Notes: generated by a model not told the origin, from the sequence alone. A stretch of DNA of 64,000 nucleotides from Fuerstiella marisgermanici (GCF_001983935.1 NZ_CP017641.1:8172001-8236000), one strand, 5' to 3'; shown: positions 27,745 through 37,688, counted from the stretch's first letter. Numbers and translations are program-made.

Positions 27745-28842
27745 ATGAAGCTCCAAATCGTTCCAAGATACATCCTGAAGTTCGTCCTCTGCATGCCGAC
27801 GCTTTCCACTTATGTGTTGGCACAATCAGATCCGTTGCCGCGGAGCACGCCGGAAGCTCAGGGAGTTTCTTCAGCTCAGATTCGTGAATTCATTGAAGCG
27901 GCGGACAAGCAGGTGGATTCGATGCACAGCTTCATGCTGGTGCGGCAAGGGCACGTTGTGGCGGAAGCATGGTGGGCTCCGGAATCTGCCGACAAACCGC
28001 ACGTACTTTGGTCGCTTAGCAAGAGCTTCACATCCACCGCTGTTGGATTGGCAGTGGAAGAAGGAAAATTGAGTATCGACGATCGCGTGCTGAAATTCTT
28101 TCCGGAAGATGCCCCGGCGAAACCATCGAATAACCTGAAGGCGATGCGCATCCGCGACCTGCTGACAATGAATGCCGGTCACCAGAATGAACTCAATTGG
28201 CGCGAAGCTGATCATTGGGCGAAGGCTTTTCTGGCTCATCCCGTGCCACACAAACCGGGCACGCACTTTCGCTACAATACTCCGGCGACGTACATGCTGT
28301 CCGCAATCGTGCAGAAGGTCACCGGAGAAACAGTGCTCGACTACCTGACGCCGCGCTTGTTCGAACCGCTCGGTATTCAGAAGCCGAAATGGGACACCAG
28401 CCCGCAGGGAATTTCGATTGGCGGTTACGGTTTGTATCTCCGCACCGAAGACATCGCAAAGTTTGGCCAGTTGTATCTTCAGAAGGGCCAGTGGAACGGG
28501 AAGCAACTGATCCCCGCCGAATGGATTGAACAGGCAACTTCGAAGCAGGTATCGAACGGCAGCGATCCCACCAGGGACTGGGACCAGGGTTACGGTTTTC
28601 AGTTCTGGCGATGCCGGCACAACGCTTACCGAGGCGATGGGAAAGACGGGCAATTCTGCATTGTGTTGCCCGATCACGATACAGTGATCGCCATCACTGC
28701 CAACACCCGCGACATGCAGGGCGAACTGAATGTCGTGTGGGATAAACTGCTGCCCGCATTCCGCGACCAGCCTCTCGACGACGCCCCCGACCAGTTGGCC
28801 AAACTGAAAGCAACGATCGCAGCACTCAAAGCGACGCGCTAA
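27745..28842 (+). CDS. Secreted serine hydrolase, beta-lactamase class C family
   Basis: The protein has 365 residues from the ATG at 27745; an earlier in-frame start overlaps the esterase gene and would bury the signal peptide. After a signal ending in VLA-Q the domain shows the S-x-x-K motif (S90-L-S-K93) in VLWSLSKSFTS and the Tyr motif Y177 in FRYNTPA, with DYLTPRLFEPLGIQKPKW typical of the family. These enzymes are esterases or peptidases rather than resistance beta-lactamases. It is probably cotranscribed with the esterase upstream. Confidence 0.88.
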   Translation: MKLQIVPRYILKFVLCMPTLSTYVLAQSDPLPRSTPEAQGVSSAQIREFIEAADKQVDSMHSFMLVRQGHVVAEAWWAPESADKPHVLWSLSKSFTSTAVGLAVEEGKLSIDDRVLKFFPEDAPAKPSNNLKAMRIRDLLTMNAGHQNELNWREADHWAKAFLAHPVPHKPGTHFRYNTPATYMLSAIVQKVTGETVLDYLTPRLFEPLGIQKPKWDTSPQGISIGGYGLYLRTEDIAKFGQLYLQKGQWNGKQLIPAEWIEQATSKQVSNGSDPTRDWDQGYGFQFWRCRHNAYRGDGKDGQFCIVLPDHDTVIAITANTRDMQGELNVVWDKLLPAFRDQPLDDAPDQLAKLKATIAALKATR

Positions 28843-28969
28843 TCTTTCTTCGGGTGATGTATTGCCTTCTCGCGAAGGAAAATGTCGCGACGTTGGCTAT
28901 GCTATTGATCCCTGAAACTGGTCTGCCAAATTTCTCGCGCCCTCCCCACCCGCCTTTTCGAGTCCCGCC

Positions 28970-31900
28970 ATGATCTATCGTCACGCATTCGTTCTCATAT
29001 TTTTGTCGCTATTTAACGCGGCCACGCTGTCCGCGGACGACTTTCCAAAGCCATTCAACACTGAAAAATCGCCTGCCAAACTGACGACTCCACAGGATGC
29101 GTTAAACGGGATGACGGTTCCCGAAGGCTTCGAAGTCAGTCTGTTTGCGGCAGAACCGGATGTCAATCAGCCGATCGCGCTGGCCACCGATGACCGTGGA
29201 CGGCTGTGGGTCGCAGAGAACTATACATACTCAGAAAGTGCGACCAACTACGACGATCAGATGCGAGATCGAGTCGTCATTTTGGAAGACGCGGACGGTG
29301 ATGGCAGCTTCGACAAACGAACGGTGTTCTGGGATCAGGGACGGCGTCTGACCAGTGTGGAAGTCGGCCACGGCGGAGTTTGGGTGCTGGACGCGCCGAA
29401 CCTGTTGTTCATTCCTGACGCCAACAAGGACGACGTGCCTGATGGTGAACCTGTTGTCATGCTTGACGGCTGGGACGACAACGCCGCTCGGCACACGATC
29501 GTGAACGGTTTGCGGTGGGGGCCCGACGGTTGGCTGTACGGTCGCAACGGCATCATGGCGATTTCAAATGTTGGAATTCCGGGTGCGACTGCCGATCAAC
29601 GGACTCAAATCGACTGCGGCATCTGGCGGTTTCATCCCACGCGCCGAAAGTTCGAAGTCGTGTGCGTCGGCACAACCAATCCGTGGGGCATGGATTGGGA
29701 CGAAAACGGTCAGATGTTCTTTATCAACACCGTGATCGGCCATCTATGGCACGTCGTTCCGGGAGCTCGATTTCGCCGAATGTACGGCGAGCATTTCAAC
29801 CCGCACACGTACGGCATCATTGAACAGACGGCCGACCATTTTCATTGGGACACCAAAGAGCTGTGGCACGACATCCGCAAAGATGGCAAAACGATCATGA
29901 CGAAAACGACTGATCAGGCTGGCGGCGGACACGCTCATTGCGGAATGACCATTCTGCAGGGGCAACCGTTTCCTGAGGAACTTCACGGTTCTGTTCTGGC
30001 GCTGAACCTGCACGGTCGGCGAATCAATCGAGACACGCTGCATCGTCACGGAGCCACCTATACGGCAAAGCATGCTCCCGATTTTTTGAAAGTTGCGGAC
30101 CCGTGGTACCGCGGTGTGGAAATCATCTGTGGGCGAGTCGGCGAAGTCTTCATCGCTGACTGGTCGGACGTCGGCGAATGCCATGAGAACGACGGAATTC
30201 ACCGGACCTCGGGACGCATCTACCGCCTGACCGTCGCAGGCGACCCATCAAAACATCGCCCCAACGTTGGACCAGCAGATCAGCTCACTAGTCAGCAACT
30301 GGCGGAACTCGTGGCATCCGATTGGGAATGGCTGTCGCGCAAGTGTTTGCTGGAACTGGCCGAACGAACGGCCGCCGGCCAGGACATGTCGACAACGCAT
30401 GACTACCTGACAACGAAATTCCATTCGAACGAATCAGAACAAAGTCGGCTTCGGCGGCTGTGGGCTTTGAACGCGACTGGTGGAACCAATCAGCAACTGC
30501 TTCTCGATAGTCTCGACGATACCAGTGAGCACGTCCTCTGCTGGGCGATTCGCTTTCTGACGGAAGATGAGTCTCTTGCAAAGTCCGCTCTACCAAAGTT
30601 CGCCTCTATGGCTAAAAACGACGAATCCGGTTTGGTGCTGACATGGCTGGCGTCCGCCCTGCAAAGTCTGCGACACGAAGACCGCTGGCCGATCGCGCAG
30701 GCTTTGGCCAGTCATGGTAAATACGCAGATGACCGAGTTCTGCCACTCATGGTGTGGTACGGCGTCGAACCAGCCGTGCTGGCGAATCCCGATCAGGCGA
30801 TCGAACTGGCGCTGTCGAGCAAGCTGCCGATCGTGCGAGAGTATATTGCTCGCCGAATCACGCTGGAAATCGAACGGCAGCCGACCATCATCGAACAATT
30901 GCTGCAGCGTTCTTCGCAGCAAACCGTCGATGATACTGCCGTGGCAGACATACTGCGCGGCATGACGGAAGCGCTGCGAGGCTGGCGAAAAGCAACGCCC
31001 GTGAAAGGCTGGGACACGTTTGCGAAGGCCAACTCAAGTAACGGCAATGCGGAAGTCCGCCGGCTAAACCGCGAACTTTCGTTGGTCTTCGGCGACGGTC
31101 GAGCTCTGGACGAACTTCGCAAAATCGCTGCCGACGGCGGTGCTGATTTGTCTGAACGCCGCGCGGCGATCCGTGCACTCGTACTTGCGCGAGACAAAGA
31201 CGTCGTGAAGTTGCTGCAGGCGTTGCTGGGAAATCGGGACATGTCGCGAGACGCCATCAACGGTTTGGCGGCGTTCGGCCACGAAGAAACACCCCAACTG
31301 CTGGTCTCAAAATTCGGCAGCTTCAACGTCACCGCAAAACAGGCAGCCATCACAACGCTTGTGTCGCGGCCGCAGTTCGCCAGCGTACTGCTGGATGCGG
31401 TCACGGATGGAAAGATTGACCGCTCGCAGCTGTCAGCATTCCAGCTTCGTCAAATGCAGAATTCCGGCAATAGCGGACTCAGCCAACGAGTTGCCGACAT
31501 GTGGCCGGAATTGGCGGAACAATCTAAGGAGAAAACAGCGCACATCGCGGAACTCAGAACCATGCTGACTGCGGACACGATTGCCAAAGCAGACACTTCT
31601 GCGGGACGCGCTTTGTTCAACAAGTCGTGTGCCAGCTGCCACACGCTGTTTGGCGAAGGCAAAAAAATCGCGCCGGATCTCACCGGGGCTCAAAGAAATA
31701 ACCTGAACTACTTGTTGGAAAACATCGTCGATCCCAGTGCGACGGTATCAAAGAATTTCAAGCTGACCGTCGCCCTGCTGGAAGATGGCCGCGTGCTGAA
31801 CGGCGTCGTTGTGGGGAATTCCGAAAAGACGCTGACACTGCAGACCGCGACTGATCAGGTTGTTGTGCAACGTGATGAAGTGGAAGAGCTGATCGAGTCG

Positions 31901-32008
31901 CCCGTATCGATGATGCCAGACAAGCTTTTGAACGTGCTGACTGATGAGCAGGTGCAAAACCTGATCGCCTACCTGATGTCACCGACTCAAGTGCCGCTGC
32001 CGGAGTGA
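28970..32008 (+). CDS. PVC-type heme-binding CxxCH protein (beta-propeller, HEAT, cytochrome c)
   Basis: This 1,012-residue exported protein has three parts. After the signal peptide comes a beta-propeller of the membrane-bound dehydrogenase type (about 45-420), with PEGFEVSLFAAEPDVNQP, NGLRWGPDGWLYGRNG and TTNPWGMDWDENGQMFF. HEAT-like helices follow (430-850). The C-terminus is a cytochrome c with CASCH near residue 887 and downstream APDLTG. This architecture is a hallmark of Planctomycetota and Verrucomicrobiota and is thought to be a periplasmic dehydrogenase acting on sugars or alcohols. It appears to be a single-gene unit. Confidence 0.93.
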   Translation: MIYRHAFVLIFLSLFNAATLSADDFPKPFNTEKSPAKLTTPQDALNGMTVPEGFEVSLFAAEPDVNQPIALATDDRGRLWVAENYTYSESATNYDDQMRDRVVILEDADGDGSFDKRTVFWDQGRRLTSVEVGHGGVWVLDAPNLLFIPDANKDDVPDGEPVVMLDGWDDNAARHTIVNGLRWGPDGWLYGRNGIMAISNVGIPGATADQRTQIDCGIWRFHPTRRKFEVVCVGTTNPWGMDWDENGQMFFINTVIGHLWHVVPGARFRRMYGEHFNPHTYGIIEQTADHFHWDTKELWHDIRKDGKTIMTKTTDQAGGGHAHCGMTILQGQPFPEELHGSVLALNLHGRRINRDTLHRHGATYTAKHAPDFLKVADPWYRGVEIICGRVGEVFIADWSDVGECHENDGIHRTSGRIYRLTVAGDPSKHRPNVGPADQLTSQQLAELVASDWEWLSRKCLLELAERTAAGQDMSTTHDYLTTKFHSNESEQSRLRRLWALNATGGTNQQLLLDSLDDTSEHVLCWAIRFLTEDESLAKSALPKFASMAKNDESGLVLTWLASALQSLRHEDRWPIAQALASHGKYADDRVLPLMVWYGVEPAVLANPDQAIELALSSKLPIVREYIARRITLEIERQPTIIEQLLQRSSQQTVDDTAVADILRGMTEALRGWRKATPVKGWDTFAKANSSNGNAEVRRLNRELSLVFGDGRALDELRKIAADGGADLSERRAAIRALVLARDKDVVKLLQALLGNRDMSRDAINGLAAFGHEETPQLLVSKFGSFNVTAKQAAITTLVSRPQFASVLLDAVTDGKIDRSQLSAFQLRQMQNSGNSGLSQRVADMWPELAEQSKEKTAHIAELRTMLTADTIAKADTSAGRALFNKSCASCHTLFGEGKKIAPDLTGAQRNNLNYLLENIVDPSATVSKNFKLTVALLEDGRVLNGVVVGNSEKTLTLQTATDQVVVQRDEVEELIESPVSMMPDKLLNVLTDEQVQNLIAYLMSPTQVPLPE

Positions 32009-32157
32009 AATGATGGCAGTCAGGCCACTCCTCGATCGATTCCCAACCTTTGTGCGAGGGGCGTCGATCGTGTCGGACTCAAGTTCGAGGGGAAGTCTGG
32101 CACACTGTTTGAAACATTCCCCACACCGGACAGCCAAGGACGTTAACCCAATTCTGA

Positions 32158-32358
32158 ATGAGAACCACCCTTGTCTGTTTTAGCCTGACGTTATTCGCGT
32201 CCGTTGTTCAAGCTCAGAGTATGAAAAGCAACATTCCGTACGGCGACGCGCACGAGCGCCAGGTACTGGACGTCTATGCTCCGAAAGGCCCGAAGGGTTT
32301 GCCGGTGATTTGTGGATTCATGGCAGAGGCTGAACTACGCACAAGGAATGTGTCTTAG
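32158..32358 (+). pseudogene. Frameshifted remnant of an exported alpha/beta hydrolase
   Basis: The frame opens with a good signal peptide (MRTTLVCFSLTLFASVVQAQ). It then reads SNIPYGDAHERQVLDVYAPKG, the standard start of a planctomycete esterase/lipase. The next strand should be LPVxxWIHGGGW. Instead the frame gives VICGFMAEAE, while the frame shifted by one missing base reads WIHGRG (32313-32330) followed at once by TGA. So a one-base loss plus a premature stop have destroyed the gene, and the rest of the hydrolase is gone. The remnant lies 149 bases after the PVC-type heme protein. Confidence 0.75.
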
Positions 32359-32751
32359 GTCCGCTTGCCCGTCATTAATCGTTTAAAGCGGATGGCTTGG
32401 GACTCAACAGATCTCTGAGATGTCTTCGTCGTTGTAAGTGTCAGTGTTGTCTTTGGTGCGAACTTAATTCTTTGGGCGTGGTCTGAGGAACAGGACGAAG
32501 AGATAAGTAACGGCCTCTGTCGTTTCGCTCGATTTCAATAGTTCAGCGATGAGCCAGTTGGCTGCCTTACGTGACCGTAATCGATGGAATTAGGCAGCGT
32601 TCAATCCGTCGGTCCGGCAAAGCTGTCCTCAACTCCTGTAGCATTTTATCGTCACACATCAGCTCACGTCGTCTGCCATTTGTAGCTTCAACTTGTGATT
32701 CGAAAAATCTGTGAACCCGACCATCGACCGCCGGGACAGAACGGAATCTGG
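32359..32751. other. Degenerate intergenic stretch
   Basis: This follows the broken hydrolase. No hydrolase fragments were recognisable in any frame. A 62-codon minus-strand frame (32567-32755) overlaps the stop of the gene at 32752 as ATGA, but it has no domain or typical composition, so I do not call it. Confidence 0.4.
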
Positions 32752-33807
32752 TCACTCAATCGGCTGGCCGCTCGCTGATTTTTCGATCGGCGTGGCGTCC
32801 TGTTGAGGCAGCGCGTGCATGAGAGCGAGTGTTGCCCAGCAGGCGGCGGTTGTGGAGATGAATTGATCCTTTCCGTGCGGGTACCCGGTTTCGAAGTAGA
32901 TTTGAAACGGTTTACTGCGCGACTTTACGTGCCATGACCCGTCGTCCAGTTGATGTTTGAGTAGGTACTCAAGGCCGTCACGATACACGGCATTGCTTGA
33001 CTGAATCCCGCCCTCGGACAGCGCGTATAGAACGGTTGCCGTCGCGTAGGCATCGCTTTGCATTTCCGGAAGCTGCGCCCAGCCGCCGTCGGCCCGCTGT
33101 TGCGCGATAAGCTCGGCGGTCAGCTTCTCGGATCGATCATCCAGACCAACGTAAGGCAGCGAAACTAGCCGGAACACACGATCTTCAGTGTCTTCCGGCT
33201 GAGCGTTTTCGAACCACTTTGCCGCGTTCGCCCTGGCTGCGGCCACTCTCGGTTCGTGCGCGTCTCGGCCAAACGCCTCGATTACTCGGAGGGCCAGATA
33301 GCTCGCCGCGAAGTCGCTTTTTTCGGATGGAGGCCTGTTGCTGGAGCACGGCCACATGCCGTTTTCGTTCTGCTTGCCCAACAGGTAGTCGACGACTGGA
33401 TCTGTGATGTCATCAGCTTTGCGTTCGCCCGCTTCCAGCCCCCATAGTGCCCACCCGGCTGTGTCGACCTGGCCGCCGGTCCCCCGGCCGTCAGCAAACC
33501 GTTTCCTCGAGCGCTTTAGCTGGGCGTAGGTGTGGTCGAGTTGTCGGTTCAGGTTCTCACTGTCGATGTGAAAACCGTGCTTCAGGGCTTCTGCAAACAC
33601 GACGGCGGGCATCGCGTGGCCGTGACACGTGAAGCACCGGCGCTGTCGTGCGGTTTCGGCCGATGCGGTCTCAAGCAGCGGCAAAGCTCGTTCGACAGCA
33701 CTGTGAACGCGGGCCGAGAAGTCCGGTGTTTCTTCGGCCAACAGGCAACGGTCGCCGGCGCAGAAAAAGCCGAAGCTCGCAATGATGACGGCGACTGTTC
33801 GAAACAT
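32752..33807 (-). CDS. Secreted squalene-cyclase-like repeat protein with an N-terminal CxxCH
   Basis: The protein has 351 residues from the ATG at 33807, which has AGGAG six bases upstream; an ATG at 33888 is less likely. After the signal peptide, RRCFTCHGHAMPAVVF (58-62 is CxxCH) looks like a heme c site, with a Met shortly after as possible second ligand. The remainder is prenyltransferase/squalene-cyclase repeats: VDTAGWALWGLEAGERKADD, KQNENGMWPCS, QRADGGWAQLPEMQSDAYATA and HQLDDGSWHV. A heme site on a barrel of this type is unusual outside planctomycetes. It differs from the paralogue at 7606, which lacks CxxCH. Confidence 0.82.
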   Translation of the reverse strand: MFRTVAVIIASFGFFCAGDRCLLAEETPDFSARVHSAVERALPLLETASAETARQRRCFTCHGHAMPAVVFAEALKHGFHIDSENLNRQLDHTYAQLKRSRKRFADGRGTGGQVDTAGWALWGLEAGERKADDITDPVVDYLLGKQNENGMWPCSSNRPPSEKSDFAASYLALRVIEAFGRDAHEPRVAAARANAAKWFENAQPEDTEDRVFRLVSLPYVGLDDRSEKLTAELIAQQRADGGWAQLPEMQSDAYATATVLYALSEGGIQSSNAVYRDGLEYLLKHQLDDGSWHVKSRSKPFQIYFETGYPHGKDQFISTTAACWATLALMHALPQQDATPIEKSASGQPIE

Positions 33808-33913
33808 GCTCAGCTCCTGCGTTCTGGTTTCTGTCTCAAGCCCTTTGACCGTCGATGGAGCACGCTGAGTGTTCCATGTTGAGTCCACACGCCCAGAACC
33901 GTTGGCTAACGGC

Positions 33914-35191
33914 TCACCCGGCCCAGAACGTTGACTTGTTCGGTGCCTTATATCGTACTTTCATGTCCGGCGTTGCGAACGGCGCCTGACCCGCATGAAG
34001 ACTCTCCACTCCTCCGATCACCATCCCGGATGTCAGCAGTGTTCGTTCAATAGGGTACGGCGTTTTCTTTTCGATGACTGTCGTTTCGATGTGATTGGCG
34101 AGCGGGTTGAAGAAGTCTGCGGTTGTCGAACCATGTCCTGGCATCGGCAGGTACATCTGACACGAGACGATCTCGCCGCTCTCGAGCATGCCCGCGTAGT
34201 TGAAATCACGAATGCCGGTCAGCAGCATCGTGGTACGGAAGCCGTCAAGGTGCTCAATGATGTACCCAACGGCCTGCGGGAACACGTTGCGAGCCCAATC
34301 AAATGTTACGCGATCCGCGGGGAAACCTGTTTCCACGGGAAGGTTGTGGCTTCGTGTTAAAGCGGACACGATTAGCTCGCGCGTGGTCTCACAGTCAGAT
34401 TCACTAAGCCGTGCCCAGAGCTTTTCGTCACGCAATGCATGCACCTGTTTGATGCCGGTTTCACCGCCGCGTCGGCGTTCGGACATGCACTGCGCGGTTT
34501 CCAGTGCGTGAATGTCGTAGCTATCAATCCCGCCATAAGCGACGGAAACGCTTTCCTTCAGCGCGGCGTTATATGGCATGTCGATGGATGGCATTCGGCG
34601 AGTCACCGGCAACGACGATCCGGCAAGGAAAGCGAAGTCAAGGCGTTTGGAGTCTTCGACCATTTCAACGCACTCATCCCATTTTGTGGATAGGTGCTTA
34701 TCGTTGAAGACGGGAACGCTGCGTCCGCTGTCTGCGAAAACCTTCACCACCTGCTTAAACCAATCGTAGCGAGGGTATCTTTTTTGCCCTTTGTCGTTGG
34801 AAGGGTAATCGCCGTGTTCGCCAATAATGACGACTCCATCAACGGCAAGTTTTTCTCCACCACAAGTGAGCGCTTCTGCGATAGATGGATATTGCTTCAG
34901 TTTGTGCCGAGCAATTCGACCCATGGCGAGATCGTCTTCCGGGAATTGATCCACGTATACAGAAGCGACCTCGATGCGAGGTTCCTGCCAACCGCCGTTC
35001 CATGTGTAGCCGAGGGTATGGCGATCCAGAAAATGCTGGGCGTGTGAGTGTTCTTTGACAACGGTACCCAAAAATGCAACTCGGGGTTTCGCTGATCTTT
35101 GCTGCGTTGTGACCGCGTGCAGCGGGTTGGTCACCATCGTGGCGGCCGTGCCTGCGGCAGCGGCAAGAAAATGGCGTCGATCAAGTTTCAT
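33914..35191 (-). CDS. Tat-exported protein of unknown function
   Basis: The 425-residue protein begins MKLDRRHFLAAAAGTAATM, a twin-arginine signal (RRHFL). The mature part opens with a Rossmann-like strand, PRVAFLGTVVKEHSHAQHFLD, and DGVVIIGEHGDYP, recalling oxidoreductase-like scaffolds, but no cofactor motif of Gfo/Idh/MocA proteins is clear. Several planctomycete proteins of this kind exist without assigned function. It lies 51 bases downstream of a creatininase gene on the same strand, suggesting an operon. Confidence 0.75.
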   Translation of the reverse strand: MKLDRRHFLAAAAGTAATMVTNPLHAVTTQQRSAKPRVAFLGTVVKEHSHAQHFLDRHTLGYTWNGGWQEPRIEVASVYVDQFPEDDLAMGRIARHKLKQYPSIAEALTCGGEKLAVDGVVIIGEHGDYPSNDKGQKRYPRYDWFKQVVKVFADSGRSVPVFNDKHLSTKWDECVEMVEDSKRLDFAFLAGSSLPVTRRMPSIDMPYNAALKESVSVAYGGIDSYDIHALETAQCMSERRRGGETGIKQVHALRDEKLWARLSESDCETTRELIVSALTRSHNLPVETGFPADRVTFDWARNVFPQAVGYIIEHLDGFRTTMLLTGIRDFNYAGMLESGEIVSCQMYLPMPGHGSTTADFFNPLANHIETTVIEKKTPYPIERTLLTSGMVIGGVESLHAGQAPFATPDMKVRYKAPNKSTFWAG

Positions 35192-35242
35192 GGTTTCAAT
35201 CCTGTTTGAATTCGTTTGCGTAAATGCGAGCGCTGAGTCCGC

Positions 35243-36001
35243 TCACCCTTCCCACGCAGATCCGTCCCACGCGATGACGCGGTCCAGCATACTGGTGACA
35301 TCTTTTGCGAAACAGGCTAACAGCCCGTCGCCTTTTTTGACCGTCGCCGCAGATGGGATTCCGACGTGTCCCGGTTTAGAACGGTCCGGCATAATCCAGC
35401 CTCGATTGGCCGGAAGGAATGGATTCCCTGGCATGACGTCGGCACAGTCCTGATAGTCACCGACCAAATGGGGCGCGATGGACAGCATCATTGATGTTTC
35501 CCATTCCCCGGCATGCCCCATCTCTTCCTGTTGCAAGTCAGCAACGAATTCTCGCGGCTCACTGCCGAGCAGCCAGTATGTGCCGAACAACAGCAGTAGA
35601 TCAGAACGGTCGCGGTAACGCTGTCGCAATTCAAACACCGCCTGGCGGCCCGGGACGTCGTTTCCGCCGTGCCCATTGATGAACACGATGCTGGTGAATC
35701 CGTGAGTGATGAAGTTGTCCGCCAGGCCGCACAATAGGTCGAGATACAAACGGGGATCGGCAGATACCGTTCCGGGAAAGTCCATGTGGTGATGCGAATT
35801 TCCCAGCCACATCAGCGGTGCGACCAATATCTTGTCGCCCAGCGTTTCGTGGGCTCGCTGCACAACTTCCGTTGCCAGCATGCTATCCGTGAACAGTGGC
35901 ATGTGATGTCCATGCTGTTCCATCGCCGCAACGGGAATCACGACTGGCGTGTTCCGGCTGAGATCACGAACGTCGGGCCATTTAAGTTCGGCAAGATGCA
36001 T
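35243..36001 (-). CDS. Creatininase family amidohydrolase
   Basis: This 252-residue protein matches creatininase/FAPy deformylase-like enzymes, metal-dependent amidohydrolases. Ligand motifs are present: E28 and H30 in AAMEQHGHH, D39, H111 in NGHGGN, and the Glu of HAGEWETS at 163-170. The length equals the usual 240-260. Creatininase relatives hydrolyse cyclic amides or formamides; the real substrate here is unknown. It is divergent from the oxidoreductase at 36302 and shares a 300-base promoter region. Confidence 0.9.
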   Translation of the reverse strand: MHLAELKWPDVRDLSRNTPVVIPVAAMEQHGHHMPLFTDSMLATEVVQRAHETLGDKILVAPLMWLGNSHHHMDFPGTVSADPRLYLDLLCGLADNFITHGFTSIVFINGHGGNDVPGRQAVFELRQRYRDRSDLLLLFGTYWLLGSEPREFVADLQQEEMGHAGEWETSMMLSIAPHLVGDYQDCADVMPGNPFLPANRGWIMPDRSKPGHVGIPSAATVKKGDGLLACFAKDVTSMLDRVIAWDGSAWEG

Positions 36002-36301
36002 GGCAATGTCTTTGTCTGGAGAATTTGTCGGTCACCGAGTATGTCAGAAACGCTGCAAAAACCAACTCCGCCGATCCGGAAACGCGTCGGGGAATCCTGT
36101 CGCCGGCACGACGCGCGTCTATGAAAAGGTCTTACGCGTGACATGGCACCGGGCGAGAGTAAGATAAGTTTGCCGATGTGCAGCACCTTTGCCGACGGTT
36201 GGCATTTCGTTTTGCACAATTGGGTAGACGGCGTTGGTTCCGTCACGTGACATTGATCTGAGCGTTAATAATATCCCTCGTCAATCTTATCGGAGATCGC
36301 C
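36002..36301. other. Divergent promoter region
   Basis: This separates the minus-strand creatininase and the plus-strand Gfo/Idh/MocA gene. The plus-strand gene has a good GGAG Shine-Dalgarno eight bases before its ATG. No clear operator palindrome or RNA structure was seen. Confidence 0.4.
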
Positions 36302-37597
36302 ATGCAAGAGTCCGCGACAAAGGCTACTCGCCGTTCCTTTCTTCAGACGGCCGCGACCACTGGTGCCGCAGCGATGGCACCGATGTTTATTCCCGCATCG
36401 GTACTTGGCCGAAATGGTGCGGTGGCCCCGAGCGAGCGAGTGATCGTGGCGGGCATTGGGATCGGTCGACGCGGTGGCTATGACCTCAGCTGCTTTCTGC
36501 CTCAAAAAGATGTGCAGTTTGTGGCTGTGGCAGACATCAAAAAGAAACGCCAGGGCGAAGTGAAGGCGATCGTCGACAAGCACTACGGCAATGAGAAGTG
36601 TGAAACCTATCGGGACTTCCGCGATGTTCTCGACCGCAGCGATATCGATGCTGTTCTGATTGCGACCGGGCCGAACTGGCACGCCACAGCAGCGATGACC
36701 GCTGCCAAAGCTGGTAAGGATATGTACTGTGAAAAACCGGTCACGAAAAACATCAGCCAGAGTCTAATTCTGGCAGACACGATGCGTCGTACCGGTCGCA
36801 TCTTTCAGGCGGGCACTCAGCGCCGCAACCTTCCTCACTTCGCCTTTGCCTGCGAATTGGCTCGCACAGGAAAACTCGGGAAACTGAAACGAGTGTACGC
36901 TCACCCTGCCGGAATGCAGGCTTTGATGAGTGGCTGGCTGGTGCCGGAAACCGCACCCGACCCGGATGTCGTCGACTGGGACATGTATCTTGGGCCTGCG
37001 GCATGGCGTCCATACAACCCCAAATTGCTGGACGGTTTTAACTTCGAAAAGGGGGGCGGTTTTGTTGGCGCGTTCAACGGTGGCGGAGTGCTGGAATGGG
37101 GGTCGCACTGTGTCGATCTTTGCCAGTGGGCCGTCGACGATTGTTTGCCTCCCGTGGAGTACAACGCTCCGAAGAACGGAGAATTGATGGCTCGGTATGA
37201 AAACGGCACGGAGCTGATCTTCCGCGAAAAGGGATGGATTCCACTGGGTTCCTGCCCCGTGCGATTCGAAGGAGAAACTGGCTGGGTGGAAGCCGGAGAC
37301 AGCGGCAAGATGGTGTTAAGTTCGCCGGAACTGCTGGCCGGTCGTGACGTGGAAGAAATCGGCGGCTATCCCGCGACCTTCCATGTTCGTGACTTCCTTG
37401 ATTGTGTGAAGACGCGTCGGCAGCCCAGAGGGAATGCTCAGGCCGCCTGCAACGCCCACATTGCCTGCCACGCCGCGAACATCGCGCTGACGCTGGATCG
37501 TACGGTGAACTTTGACAACGCGACAAATTCCTTCGTGAATGATGAGGCGGCGAATCGTCTGAGATCAGAAGCATTGCGAGAACCGTGGCGGCTGTAA
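36302..37597 (+). CDS. Exported Gfo/Idh/MocA family oxidoreductase
   Basis: This 431-residue protein starts with a Tat-type signal, ATRRSFLQTAATTGAAA. A Rossmann domain follows with a degenerate nucleotide motif GIGIGRRG, then VAVADI, ATGPNWHA and the hallmark EKPVTKNI. The C-terminal domain has VLEWGSHCVDLCQWA, matching the family's substrate domain with its conserved Asp. Members oxidise or reduce sugars with NAD(P); exported planctomycete forms are probably glucose-fructose oxidoreductase-like with tightly bound cofactor. Confidence 0.92.
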   Translation: MQESATKATRRSFLQTAATTGAAAMAPMFIPASVLGRNGAVAPSERVIVAGIGIGRRGGYDLSCFLPQKDVQFVAVADIKKKRQGEVKAIVDKHYGNEKCETYRDFRDVLDRSDIDAVLIATGPNWHATAAMTAAKAGKDMYCEKPVTKNISQSLILADTMRRTGRIFQAGTQRRNLPHFAFACELARTGKLGKLKRVYAHPAGMQALMSGWLVPETAPDPDVVDWDMYLGPAAWRPYNPKLLDGFNFEKGGGFVGAFNGGGVLEWGSHCVDLCQWAVDDCLPPVEYNAPKNGELMARYENGTELIFREKGWIPLGSCPVRFEGETGWVEAGDSGKMVLSSPELLAGRDVEEIGGYPATFHVRDFLDCVKTRRQPRGNAQAACNAHIACHAANIALTLDRTVNFDNATNSFVNDEAANRLRSEALREPWRL

Positions 37598-37651
37598 TCG
37601 CGAATTTCGGTTAGACCCGCGTGCTTCGTGATCCATCCATCTCAACAAACT

Positions 37652-37668
37652 CAGGGGCCAGGCCCCTG
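37652..37668. repeat. Compact GC-rich palindrome
   Basis: CAGGGGCCAGGCCCCTG forms a 7-base stem with a 3-base loop between two same-strand genes, 20 bases before the next ATG. It could end the upstream message, be a REP-like unit or affect translation of the HEAT protein. No T-tract follows. Confidence 0.4.
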
Positions 37669-37688
37669 CGCCGTCATAGGAATACACA

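Noticed and set aside
28865-28878. Hairpin after the beta-lactamase-like gene
   Set aside because: The stem is only five bases and no T-tract follows; too weak to call a terminator.
32567-32755. 62-codon minus-strand frame overlapping the next gene's stop as ATGA
   Set aside because: There is no recognisable domain and codon use is unlike neighbours; the overlap alone is weak evidence.
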